A model generated the notes under the pieces. That model did no database searches, was not told the origin of the DNA, and saw only the letters and a list, made by a program, of their open reading frames with translations. Positions 1 to 6,358 of a stretch of DNA of 9,489 bases are shown here, in pieces. Position 1 is the stretch's first letter. Every line of letters starts with the position of its first letter. The translations under genes and the position numbers were made by a program. Source of the DNA: an uncultured Bermanella sp. (GTDB taxonomy: Bacteria > Pseudomonadota > Gammaproteobacteria > Pseudomonadales > Oceanobacteraceae); contig CAJXIK010000062.1 of assembly GCA_913054445.1 (NCBI GenBank), positions 1 to 9,489 on the forward strand, given 5' to 3'.

Positions 1-46
1 GCTGGCGGGAAAATAGAATGATGCCCTTCGAAGTTGAATTCGTGGC

Positions 47-2017
47 CTATTTTATCAGCCCCTTCACTAAAAACCGGTTGGGGTTCACTATCTGCGCCAG
101 CTTTTTTGCCATGGGCAAAGGTTCATCATTGATCTGGCTGGCCACCAACTCGGCACAGATAGGGGCAGAGGTTAACCCTCGGGAGCCGTGCCCTAGGTTC
201 ACATACAAGCCCTTTAAAAAGGGTGCATGCTTGTAGAACTGCCAGCGCTTGTTTTTACTCAGCTCACTAAATTCACGCTTAAATTTATTAGCATCGCAGA
301 TGGGCCCGGCGATAGGGGTGTAGTCCTGCGTGCTACAGCGTACCGAGGTGCGCCCCGATATTGCCTCTGTGCCCGTTAATTGTTGGGCCACCCCCGGAAA
401 GCTGAGCTGTAAATTATGCAGGTTTTTTACGTGATCTGCTTCGGTCTCGCTTAAGTCGCTACTGTTGATGCGGAAGGTGGCACCAAAACTGAGTTGGCCA
501 TTTAGGGTCGGTGCCACATAATTAGTGCCACATAAAATGGTGTTCAGGGTTAACTGTGGGGCGTCCACTTGGCTCACCTGTCCGGGTATGCCCTTGAGCG
601 GCAGAAAACTCAGCATCTCAAAATCCACAGCCTGCAAGGCGCTGCACACCACCGCGACCTTGGCAGTGAAAGGTGGCCCCTCGCTGGGCTGGGCCTGCCA
701 AGCGCCCTCGGCTGTTTGCTCTAGGGTTTTAATATGGGTGTGATAACACACCTCGATATTTTCATGTTGTACCAACGCCGCACACCAATGTTTCGGGTAA
801 ACCCAGCTGCCATCCTTAAAAAATAAACCCGGGTACTCGATGTCGATGCCGGCGATCTCGCTAGCCTGTTGTCGATTAACCGCCACAATGATATCGCCGA
901 GGGCATTATTCTTAATGAAAGACTGCTGGCGGGCACACTCTTTGTCACTCACGGCCAGTTGTAATACCCCGCAATCGTCCCAGTGTTGCCTGTCTAACTG
1001 GGCTTTAAGGCGATTCAAACTGTACAGGTAACCGGCTAAATAAAACTGGCTGTGAGGGTTTAGATTGGTCGATAACTTGGCATACAGCACCCCCTGGGTA
1101 TTGCCCGAGGCCTCGCTGGCGAGGGTGGCATGTTGCTCTAGTAGTTTTACTTTCCAGCCCCGTTTGGCCAATGCGTGGGCGCTGCTACAGCCGGAAATTC
1201 CGCCGCCGATGATGATGGCGGTTTTTTCCTCGGGCGCACTCGTGACCACAGGTGGGCTTGCAAACCAGGGTTTATTGTCGATGTAAAAGGGGGCTTGCGG
1301 GCCGTTGCTAAAGGTTTGCACGGCGTAGCCCATCTCCCGTTTCTTGGCAAACCCAGGGGTTTTTTGCACGCTAAAACCGGCCGCCCGTAAGCTGTTTTTA
1401 ATCTGGCTGGCGGCACTGAAGGTGGCGACCGTGCCATGGGCTCTGGTGAGGCGTGCCATGTTTAAAAATAATGAATCCTGCCACATGTGGGGGTTCTTGG
1501 CGGGGGCGAAGCCATCTAAAAACCAGGCGTCTATCGGCCCTTGGATCTGCGGCAGCCAGCTTTCTATGTCACCAAAAAAAAGGTGTAGGCTGATGGTGCC
1601 GCGCTGCGGGTCTGGTTGGAAATGCAAGGTGTGCCAGCCTGGCACTATGGGCGGGTACTGCGCCAGTAAATGCTCGCTCAGGGCAGAAAACTCCGGCCAT
1701 GTTGCCAATATTTTCGTCAGGTCGGATATTTTTATGGGGTGTTTTTCCACACTCATGAAGTGCAGTTGTTGATGAGGCTGGCTGTTCTGTAGCCACAACT
1801 GCCAAGTGCATAAAAAATTTAAAGCGGTGCCGAAGCCGGTTTCACAAATGCTGAAATGGTTTTGCTTGAGAGCGTGCCACCTTTGCGGCAGCTGGCTGTT
1901 CTCGAGGAAAACATAGCGGGTTTCGCTTACCCCGCTGAGTTTAGAAAAATAATAATCCTCGAAGTCTTCAGAAAATGGGACGCCGTCGGACCATTGGATG
2001 TTCGCTGCTTTCATCAT
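47..2017 (-). CDS. mnmC: Bifunctional tRNA mnm5(s2)U34 biosynthesis protein MnmC
   Basis: The protein has 656 residues, close to the 668 of E. coli MnmC. The family carries out the last two steps of wobble-uridine modification: the C-terminal FAD domain removes the carboxymethyl group (cmnm5 to nm5) and the N-terminal SAM-dependent domain methylates the product (nm5 to mnm5). Visible in the sequence: ETGFGTALNFL at 59-69 is the SAM-binding loop, DAWFLDGFAPAKNPHMW at 163-179 is the characteristic MnmC methyltransferase motif, IIIGGGISGCSSA at 268-280 is the FAD dinucleotide-binding loop with an acidic residue in LLEQ (292-295), and ASGNTQGVLYAKLS at 303-316 is the conserved DAO-type stretch. 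The C terminus carries NLGHGSRGLTSAP. Both domains look intact. The gene starts at tandem ATG codons with only a weak GAAG upstream, 18 nt after the isomerase stop, so it is probably last in a three-gene unit. It ends in TAG. Identification is firm; the exact start (first or second ATG) is not. Confidence 0.97.
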   Translation of the reverse strand: MMKAANIQWSDGVPFSEDFEDYYFSKLSGVSETRYVFLENSQLPQRWHALKQNHFSICETGFGTALNFLCTWQLWLQNSQPHQQLHFMSVEKHPIKISDLTKILATWPEFSALSEHLLAQYPPIVPGWHTLHFQPDPQRGTISLHLFFGDIESWLPQIQGPIDAWFLDGFAPAKNPHMWQDSLFLNMARLTRAHGTVATFSAASQIKNSLRAAGFSVQKTPGFAKKREMGYAVQTFSNGPQAPFYIDNKPWFASPPVVTSAPEEKTAIIIGGGISGCSSAHALAKRGWKVKLLEQHATLASEASGNTQGVLYAKLSTNLNPHSQFYLAGYLYSLNRLKAQLDRQHWDDCGVLQLAVSDKECARQQSFIKNNALGDIIVAVNRQQASEIAGIDIEYPGLFFKDGSWVYPKHWCAALVQHENIEVCYHTHIKTLEQTAEGAWQAQPSEGPPFTAKVAVVCSALQAVDFEMLSFLPLKGIPGQVSQVDAPQLTLNTILCGTNYVAPTLNGQLSFGATFRINSSDLSETEADHVKNLHNLQLSFPGVAQQLTGTEAISGRTSVRCSTQDYTPIAGPICDANKFKREFSELSKNKRWQFYKHAPFLKGLYVNLGHGSRGLTSAPICAELVASQINDEPLPMAKKLAQIVNPNRFLVKGLIK

Positions 2018-2035
2018 AAGAACTTCAAGAGGGGA

Positions 2036-2623
2036 TTATGGCTTAGTGTAACTCACGACAACGTCGACAATTACCACTGGGTGCAAGGGCACGTCGGCCA
2101 TGCCTTTCACGCGGCCGGTGTCTACTTGGCCGATGGCATCCACCACCCGCATGCCGCTAATCACATTGCCAAAGACCGCATAGCCAAAGTCTCTGTGACC
2201 ATGATTTAAAAAGTAGTTATTTTTTAGATTAATAAAAAACTGGCTGGTGGCGCTGTCTACTTTTACGGTGCGCGCCATGGTGATGGCCCCACGGTTATTA
2301 AACAGGCCGTTATCCGCCTCGTTTTTAATTGGCTTTTGTGGACTCTTGCGCAGCATAGACTCGCTAAAGCCGCCGCCCTGGATCATGAAGCCGTCGATGA
2401 CTCGGTGAAAGATGCTGCCTTTATAGAAATCACTCTTAATGTAGGCCAAAAAGTTGGCGACAGTGATAGGAGCCTTTTCTGGGTGCAGTTCTAATACGAT
2501 GTCGCCCTGCGTGGTCATGATTGTTACATAGGGTTTAGCCACCTCGGCGGCGGGGGTGGCCGAGTCTTGCGCGTGGCTGAAGCTGCTTAAAAATACTAAG
2601 AGTGCAATAAAAAAAACGGGCAT
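2036..2623 (-). CDS. Periplasmic cyclophilin-type peptidyl-prolyl cis-trans isomerase (PpiA-like)
   Basis: This 195-residue protein is a cyclophilin, catalysing cis-trans isomerisation of peptide bonds before proline. It begins with a short hydrophobic segment (residues 2-16) ending SFSHA-QD, a good Sec signal peptide with likely cleavage after A18, so the enzyme should act in the periplasm; no lipobox cysteine is seen. The cyclophilin core starts near residue 31 (YVTIMTTQGDIVLEL). It holds IFHRVIDGFMIQGG at 71-84 with the family's catalytic Arg74, Phe79 and Gln82, then ITMART at 114-119, SQFFINL at 127-133 and FGYAVFGNVISGM at 146-158. AGGAG lies 5 nt upstream of the ATG. The gene sits 26 nt after the SH3-domain gene and 18 nt before mnmC. 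PpiA is the closest named relative because of the signal peptide, but cyclophilin paralogues are numerous, so no symbol is assigned. Confidence 0.93.
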   Translation of the reverse strand: MPVFFIALLVFLSSFSHAQDSATPAAEVAKPYVTIMTTQGDIVLELHPEKAPITVANFLAYIKSDFYKGSIFHRVIDGFMIQGGGFSESMLRKSPQKPIKNEADNGLFNNRGAITMARTVKVDSATSQFFINLKNNYFLNHGHRDFGYAVFGNVISGMRVVDAIGQVDTGRVKGMADVPLHPVVIVDVVVSYTKP

Positions 2624-2649
2624 GAAAGCTCCTAAAAATATAAATGAAT

Positions 2650-3309
2650 TTATGCCCAGCCGTCGCCGCGCTTGCCAGAAATTTTAGGCAGTAACCAGCC
2701 CAAGAATAAACCCAATAAAATTAACAGGCCACCGAGCAAGATGTAGCTTATATCCTTGCTGTTTTGCAGGCGTTCGTTGTCGGCCCTGAGGGTGTCAACG
2801 GTGATCTTTAGTTGCTCCCCTTGTTCCATGAGCTGCTGATTTTTGCTGTCTAGGTTGATGGCATTGGCGCTGACTTTTTTAATGTGAGCGAGCTCTTTGG
2901 CTTGCTTGTCTTTATCTTGGTTAAGAGACTTGTTGTCACGCTTGTTGTTGGCCAGTTGTTTCTTGGAGGCGCTGTATTTTGCCTGTAGCTCACTTAAATC
3001 TTGTTGGGCCTTGTCCAGTTCCCGCTGTGTGAGAATTAATTTTTCGAACGAGATGGGTTCTGTTTGCACGAAGCGAGTGGGCACCCAGCCTTCTAGGCCT
3101 TTATCTGTCCTCACCTGAGTGAATTTTTTGTCCGTGTCTTCCGCCATGAACTCAAGGTGACTGCCACTCTTTAAACCCTTTAGGATTCGAAAGTCATTAC
3201 CTGGGCCGGTACGCAAGTTAATAATGAGAACGTCACTCACGTAACGCTTCTCGGCGAGTACGGGAGAAATTACCAAAAGACTCAGTAGAAAAATTGTAAT
3301 GCGCTTCAC
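2650..3309 (-). CDS. YgiM-like (TIGR04211) SH3-domain, coiled-coil, membrane-anchored envelope protein
   Basis: The 219-residue protein has the architecture of the YgiM/TIGR04211 family. A signal peptide (1-19, ending SPVLA) is followed by a bacterial SH3b domain at about 21-84, with LRTGPG at 32-37 and GWVPTRFV at 74-81 as core motifs. A Lys/Gln/Asp/Glu-rich coiled coil spans about 88-185, a transmembrane helix about 188-207 (ISYILLGGLLILLGLFLGWL), and a short basic tail ends GKRGDGWA. The expected topology is SH3 domain and coiled coil in the periplasm, anchored by the C-terminal helix. E. coli YgiM (206 aa) has the same layout; its role is not established, although SH3b domains often bind peptidoglycan or peptides. 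The start is GTG, chosen because AAGGGA lies 7 nt upstream and the signal peptide begins right there (MKRITIFLL). An ATG overlapping this GTG runs straight into a stop. It is first of a likely three-gene unit with the isomerase and mnmC. Confidence 0.88.
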   Translation of the reverse strand: MKRITIFLLSLLVISPVLAEKRYVSDVLIINLRTGPGNDFRILKGLKSGSHLEFMAEDTDKKFTQVRTDKGLEGWVPTRFVQTEPISFEKLILTQRELDKAQQDLSELQAKYSASKKQLANNKRDNKSLNQDKDKQAKELAHIKKVSANAINLDSKNQQLMEQGEQLKITVDTLRADNERLQNSKDISYILLGGLLILLGLFLGWLLPKISGKRGDGWA

Positions 3310-3316
3310 ATCTATA

Positions 3317-3322
3317 TCCCTT
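3317..3322 (-). promoter_or_regulatory. Shine-Dalgarno supporting a GTG start
   Basis: AAGGGA on the minus strand, with 7 nt to the GTG at 3309-3307, fixes the start of the SH3-domain gene. The overlapping ATG (3311-3309) is followed directly by TGA and cannot be used. Confidence 0.65.
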
Positions 3323-3351
3323 TTTTGATTTTTATCATTTTTTATTCGTTC

Positions 3352-3490
3352 GATTGTAGCGATTTATGGCAGTACTTTCTTGAACGGTTTCACGTTCACG
3401 CTTGCGTAAACCCCTGCGTCTGATTGTAGTGATTTACGGCAGTACTTTCTTGAACGGTTTCACGTTCACGCTTGCGTAAACCCCTGCGTC
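3352..3490. repeat. 70-bp tandem duplication, two copies
   Basis: Positions 3352-3420 and 3422-3490 are direct copies with a 70-bp period. They match over 69 bp except at 3360/3430 (C/T) and 3367/3437 (T/C). The right copy contains the real 3' end of yciI with its stop codon and the first bases downstream; the left copy repeats this in the intergenic space before the SH3-domain gene. Both differences are transitions, and the one inside the coding part is silent (CCG versus CCA for the last proline). The high identity implies a recent event, while the two differences argue against a simple assembly duplication. Confidence 0.95.
3364..3420 (-). pseudogene. Duplicated 3' fragment of yciI (last 18 codons and stop)
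   Basis: Read on the minus strand this stretch encodes DAGVYASVNVKPFKKVLP followed by TAA, identical to the C terminus of the intact YciI just upstream. It has no start codon or ribosome-binding site and is preceded by the stop of the full gene plus about 13 nt, so it is a non-coding relic of the tandem duplication. It probably lies in the 3' untranslated part of the yciI transcript and may also be the upstream region of the SH3-domain gene. Confidence 0.9.
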
Positions 3491-3733
3491 CATATAAGGG
3501 TCGGCATCGGCCCAGGCCTGCGCCGCCACGAGCGAGTCAAACTCGGCCACCACGAGGGAGCCGCTAAAGCCAGCCTCTGCTGGGTCTTCGCTGTCTATGG
3601 CGGGATGTGGCCCCGCCAGTATTAAGCGCCCCTGTTGTTTAAGTTGCTGTAGGCGTGCAAGGTGAGCAGGGCGCGCGGCGAGGCGTTTCTCAAGGCTGTC
3701 TGCTACGTCCTGACTGATGATGGCATATAACAT
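3434..3733 (-). CDS. yciI: YciI family protein
   Basis: The 99-residue product matches the usual YciI length (98 in E. coli). YciI proteins form a small dimeric ferredoxin-like alpha/beta barrel related to muconolactone isomerases. A His/Asp pair is suspected to be catalytic, but no physiological reaction is established. Family signs here are MLYAIISQD at the start, RPAHLARLQQLKQQGRLILAGP at about 19-40 with the conserved His, GFSGSLVVAEFDSL in the middle, and DPYMDAGVYASVNVKPFKKV at the end. The reading frame stays open 65 codons further upstream, to a TTG at 3928, but the family begins at this ATG and the extra residues look unrelated. No clear Shine-Dalgarno precedes the ATG. The last 57 bases are duplicated just downstream. 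The gene diverges from the VC0807-like membrane protein gene, and nearness of yciI to trpH and yciO is a recurrent gammaproteobacterial arrangement. Confidence 0.92.
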   Translation of the reverse strand: MLYAIISQDVADSLEKRLAARPAHLARLQQLKQQGRLILAGPHPAIDSEDPAEAGFSGSLVVAEFDSLVAAQAWADADPYMDAGVYASVNVKPFKKVLP

Positions 3734-3781
3734 GGCGGCATAACTTATCGGTTTATTTATTGCGAGCAATGCTACCGCGAA

Positions 3782-3796
3782 TGGCTCAAAGAGCCA
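3782..3796. promoter_or_regulatory. Perfect inverted repeat in the divergent intergenic region
   Basis: TGGCTC-AAA-GAGCCA is a perfect 6-bp inverted repeat with a 3-nt spacer, about 50 bp upstream of the yciI ATG and 73 bp upstream of the -35 proposed for the plus-strand gene. It could be an operator or a small hairpin in a yciI leader. A short palindrome can also arise by chance, so this is only a candidate. Confidence 0.3.
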
Positions 3797-3869
3797 ACCT
3801 ATTGAAGGGGCGCGGCCTTGCAATTGGCGTGATATTTCAGCTAGGCCTTGCAAACAGGCCAATCCGTGC

Positions 3870-3897
3870 TCGACATCCCCCATACAACCCTTAAAAT
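3870..3897 (+). promoter_or_regulatory. Candidate sigma70 promoter for the plus-strand gene cluster
   Basis: TCGACA (3870-3875, one mismatch to TTGACA) and TAAAAT (3892-3897, one mismatch to TATAAT) are separated by 16 nt. The predicted transcription start near 3904 gives a leader of about 24 nt before the ATG at 3928. The location at the head of the plus-strand block makes it a good candidate, but promoters called by eye are often wrong. Confidence 0.5.
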
Positions 3898-3927
3898 GAG
3901 GGTAAATACTAGTCGAAAAAATACCCA

Positions 3928-4716
3928 ATGAGTTTAAGTCACACCTCGCCTAAGCAGGCAGAGCCTCAGGCAAAACGAGAGAGCATGCTGGCTAACCTGC
4001 TGCTGAATATTGTCATTCCTACTCTTATCTTGATGAAAGGCAGTGAAAGCGCGTGGTTGCTGGCGCAATTGCAGCAGTTAGACCTCCAGTTTGCGTGGTC
4101 TGTGGCCACCGAGTATCAGGCCAATGGCACCCGCTGGGCGGTGATCGTGGCGCTGGCATTTCCTATATTGTATGGCCTCAACGATTTTAGGCGGGCCAAA
4201 AAGGTCAACTTATTTTCTGTGTTGGGGGTGGTCAGCATCACCCTCACCGGTGGCATCAGTTTGTTGGAGTTGGACCCTAAGTACATCGCCATAAAAGAGG
4301 CCGCCATACCCGGTATCTTGGGTCTGGTGACGATCTTCTCCCTTAGGACACGCTTCCCATTGGTGAAGACCTTCCTCTACACCGACAAAATATTACAGGT
4401 GCCACGCATCGACAGCGCCCTAGCAGAGCACCAAAATGAAAAAGCCTTCGAACACAGCCTAAAAGTGGCGACCTGGCTGGTGGCCGCTTCGTTTTTCCTG
4501 TCTTCATTTTTGAATTATGTGCTGGCCAAGTGGATCATGGTGAGCCCAGCGGGCACCGCCGCCTTCAATGAAGAGCTGGGCAAGATGATGGCCCTAAGTT
4601 TTCCTGTCATCTCGGTACCAGCCACCATAGTGATGATGGCCGCCTTGTTTTATTTATTTCGTAGCATACGCAAGCTGACAGGATTGACCCTTGAAGACAT
4701 CATTGCCGAACAGTAG
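3928..4716 (+). CDS. VC0807-like polytopic inner-membrane protein, function unknown
   Basis: This 262-residue protein has about six hydrophobic segments, at roughly 20-37, 68-85, 92-113, 123-138, 179-199 and 222-246. Between segments 4 and 5 there is a hydrophilic stretch (about 140-178). The N terminus is short and basic (PKQAEPQAKRES), followed by NLLLNIVIPTLILMK, which resembles the opening of VC0807-family proteins; TLTGGISLLELDPKYIAIKEAAIPGILG is another likely signature. The family has no assigned reaction. In related genomes the neighbouring position is often held by septation protein A (YciB/IspZ), also polytopic, but I see no reason to call it that from sequence. The ATG at 3928 has no obvious Shine-Dalgarno; an in-frame ATG at 3985 with GAGAG just before it would shorten the protein by 19 residues. 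A stop lies in frame at 3910-3912. The 3' end overlaps the next gene by 26 nt, suggesting translational coupling. Confidence 0.8.
   Translation: MSLSHTSPKQAEPQAKRESMLANLLLNIVIPTLILMKGSESAWLLAQLQQLDLQFAWSVATEYQANGTRWAVIVALAFPILYGLNDFRRAKKVNLFSVLGVVSITLTGGISLLELDPKYIAIKEAAIPGILGLVTIFSLRTRFPLVKTFLYTDKILQVPRIDSALAEHQNEKAFEHSLKVATWLVAASFFLSSFLNYVLAKWIMVSPAGTAAFNEELGKMMALSFPVISVPATIVMMAALFYLFRSIRKLTGLTLEDIIAEQ
4680..4683 (+). promoter_or_regulatory. Shine-Dalgarno supporting a TTG start inside the previous gene
   Basis: AGGA lies 7 nt before the TTG at 4691, within the last codons of the VC0807-like gene. It favours this start over the in-frame TTG at 4703 for the PHP protein. Confidence 0.5.
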
Positions 4717-5557
4717 TACCTCGACTCCCCAGGTATTGGCCGATCTGCATTGCCATAGCCTGTGCAGTGATGGCCAGTTAAGCCCAGCCGACCTAGTCGA
4801 CCGAGCGGTGGCAATGGGGGTCGGCATGCTGGCCCTCACCGATCACGATACCTTGTCTGGCCTGCCCGAGGCCAAGCGACAGGCCCAGCAGCACGACATC
4901 GACATCATCAATGGCATCGAGTTTTCCTGTGTCTTCAGTGGCATGGGCATTCATGTGGTGGGGTTGGGGTTCGATGAGACGCACCCCGGCATGTTGGCGG
5001 CGGTGGCGCTGCAAGAGAATCGCCGTAAGGAGCGGGCCATCACCATTGCCGAACGTCTAGAGAAAAAAGGTGCCCACGGGGTTCTACAAGAAGCGCAGCG
5101 CATCGCCAATGGTGCCCAGTTGGGTCGCCCCCACTTTGCTCAGGCGCTGATCAACATGGGCAAAGTGAGCAACATGGCGCAGGCCTTTAAAAAATACCTA
5201 GGGGCGGGCAAGCCGGGTGACGTCAAGGCCCTGTGGCCAGACCTCAGCGAGGTGGTAGGGTGGATTACCGAGGCGGGGGGAGTGGCGGTGTTGGCCCATC
5301 CCGACTCCTATAAGCTCACCCGCACTAAGTTAAAACTACTGCTGAGCGCCTTCACCCAAGCCGGTGGGCGTGGTGTTGAGGTGGTGACATCCACCATGGA
5401 GTCCAGCTTCACGCGGCGCATGAGCGAGATGTGTGAGGAGTTTAACTTACTGGCCAGCCAGGGCAGTGATTTCCATGGCCCCAAACCCTGGACCGAACTG
5501 GGGCGTTTTCCGAAGATGCCCAGCCAACTGACACCGGTTTGGAGCCATTGGCAGTAG
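4691..5557 (+). CDS. rnm: PHP-domain nuclease, RNase AM / TrpH (YciV) type
   Basis: The 288-residue protein is close in length to E. coli YciV (293 aa), now known as RNase AM, a 5'-3' exonuclease that trims 5' ends of rRNA precursors and degrades short oligonucleotides. The metal-binding PHP motifs are all visible: DLHCHSLCSDG at 18-28 (His20, His22, Asp27), LTDHDT at 49-54, GIEFSC at 75-80 (Glu77), GIHVVGLGFD at 86-95, LGRPHFA at 144-150, VLAHPDSY at 200-207 and GSDFHG at 258-263. The RPHFA and AHPDSY motifs favour this group over histidinol-phosphatase PHP proteins. The start is TTG, chosen for the upstream AGGA; it gives 17 residues before the first motif, like homologues. The gene overlaps its upstream neighbour by 26 nt and is followed by yciO after 58 nt, the same trpH-yciO pairing as in E. 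coli. The RNase AM assignment rests on family resemblance, so other small-nucleotide phosphatase activities remain possible. Confidence 0.92.
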   Translation: MKTSLPNSSTSTPQVLADLHCHSLCSDGQLSPADLVDRAVAMGVGMLALTDHDTLSGLPEAKRQAQQHDIDIINGIEFSCVFSGMGIHVVGLGFDETHPGMLAAVALQENRRKERAITIAERLEKKGAHGVLQEAQRIANGAQLGRPHFAQALINMGKVSNMAQAFKKYLGAGKPGDVKALWPDLSEVVGWITEAGGVAVLAHPDSYKLTRTKLKLLLSAFTQAGGRGVEVVTSTMESSFTRRMSEMCEEFNLLASQGSDFHGPKPWTELGRFPKMPSQLTPVWSHWQ

Positions 5558-5615
5558 CCCTGCCTGCTACACTGAAACATGATACAAACCCTCATTACAC
5601 AGCGCTAAGGTTAAC

Positions 5616-6233
5616 ATGAGCCAGTTCTTTCAGATTCACCCAGACAACCCGCAGCCACGCCTCATCAAGCAGGCGGCAGAGATTCTACGCAAGGGTGGCT
5701 TAGTGGTGATTCCCACCGACTCGGCCTATGCCCTAGCGTGTCACCTCAACGATAAAAAAGCAGTCGATCGCATCAAGCAACTGCGTAAGCTAGACGACAA
5801 GCACAACTTTACGCTCATGTGCCGAGATTTAAGCGATATTAGCGTCTATGCCAAAGTAGATAACAGCGCTTATCGGCTGCTTAAAAACCACACGCCAGGG
5901 GCCTATACCTTTATCCTCAACGGCACCAGCGAGGTGCCACGGCGTTTAATGCACCCCAAGCGTCGCACCATAGGCATTCGCGTGCCGCAAAATGCCATCG
6001 TCGATGCCTTGTTGGCCGAACTGGGTGAACCCATCATGAGTACTTCGTTGATCATGCCCGGCGAAGATATGCCCATGTCAGACCCCTACGACATACGCGA
6101 TACCTTGCAGCACGGGGTAGATTGCGTCATCGACGGCGGCTATTGCGGGCTAGATGGCACCACTGTGGTGGACATGACCGGGGACGATTACCTGATCACA
6201 CGTCAGGGATTAGGGGAGATAAACGAGCTGTAA
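5616..6233 (+). CDS. yciO: YciO, YrdC/TsaC-like (Sua5 fold) protein
   Basis: The product has 205 residues against 206 for E. coli YciO. It belongs to the YrdC/Sua5 superfamily, whose TsaC members make threonylcarbamoyl-AMP for tRNA t6A37. YciO is a distinct branch that does not simply replace TsaC, and its physiological job is unclear. Visible motifs are GGLVVIPTDSAYALAC at 27-42, IKQLRKLDDKHNFTLMC at 53-69, LLKNHTPGAYTFIL at 88-101, RRTIGIRVP at 116-124, and STSL at 142-145. The RKLDDKHNF stretch, in place of the KRRP-like motif of TsaC, supports YciO. The ATG has AAGG 5 nt upstream. It follows the PHP gene by 58 nt and is separated from trpS by 125 nt, so it may end the first transcription unit of the plus-strand block. 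Confidence 0.94.
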   Translation: MSQFFQIHPDNPQPRLIKQAAEILRKGGLVVIPTDSAYALACHLNDKKAVDRIKQLRKLDDKHNFTLMCRDLSDISVYAKVDNSAYRLLKNHTPGAYTFILNGTSEVPRRLMHPKRRTIGIRVPQNAIVDALLAELGEPIMSTSLIMPGEDMPMSDPYDIRDTLQHGVDCVIDGGYCGLDGTTVVDMTGDDYLITRQGLGEINEL

Positions 6234-6274
6234 GGGGGCGGATTCGGCCCTATATACCTTTCACGGCCAATACT

Positions 6275-6288
6275 CATGATTTTTCATG
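6275..6288. promoter_or_regulatory. Small inverted repeat upstream of trpS
   Basis: CATGA-TTTT-TCATG is a perfect 5-bp inverted repeat in the 125-bp gap between yciO and trpS. I see no confident promoter hexamers, Trp-rich leader peptide or T-box-like element in this gap. The repeat may be a chance AT-rich palindrome. Confidence 0.2.
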
Positions 6289-6347
6289 TATTAGTGTAGT
6301 TTTTCCCCCTCTCAATGGGTAAACTTCGGTGCTTTATTAGCTTAATT

Positions 6348-6352
6348 AGGAG
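6348..6352 (+). promoter_or_regulatory. Shine-Dalgarno supporting the TTG start of trpS
   Basis: AGGAG is placed 6 nt before TTG at 6359. No ATG lies in a suitable place: the first in-frame ATG (residue 14) falls within the conserved GMRPTGKLHLGH motif. Confidence 0.75.
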
Positions 6353-6358
6353 TGCTCT

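Noticed and set aside
18..236. A 72-codon plus-strand open frame at the window start
   Set aside because: It overlaps the 3' end of mnmC on the opposite strand, has no ribosome-binding site and shows no family resemblance. The 46 nt left of mnmC are too short to assign to any gene.
1344..1772. A 142-codon open frame on the plus strand
   Set aside because: It lies wholly antisense to the well-conserved mnmC coding sequence, and its translation shows no recognisable motif. It is a shadow of mnmC codon composition.
3353..3358. TACAAT as a -10 element for the SH3-domain gene on the minus strand
   Set aside because: It is a good -10 match, but no convincing -35 is present at 16-18 nt, and the same hexamer occurs in both copies of the duplication. 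Evidence is too thin to list it.
3734..3928. N-terminal extension of YciI to a TTG start
   Set aside because: YciI homologues begin at MLYAI-type sequences, the extension looks unrelated, and it would abut the start of the divergent gene. Kept only as an open question in the findings.
5549..5565. GTAGC-GCTAC inverted repeat at the end of the PHP gene
   Set aside because: The 5-bp stem straddles the stop codon and is not followed by a T tract. It is more likely chance than a terminator.
6236..6250. GGGC-GCCC hairpin directly after yciO as a terminator
   Set aside because: The stem is only 4 bp and no run of T follows, so it does not qualify as an intrinsic terminator.
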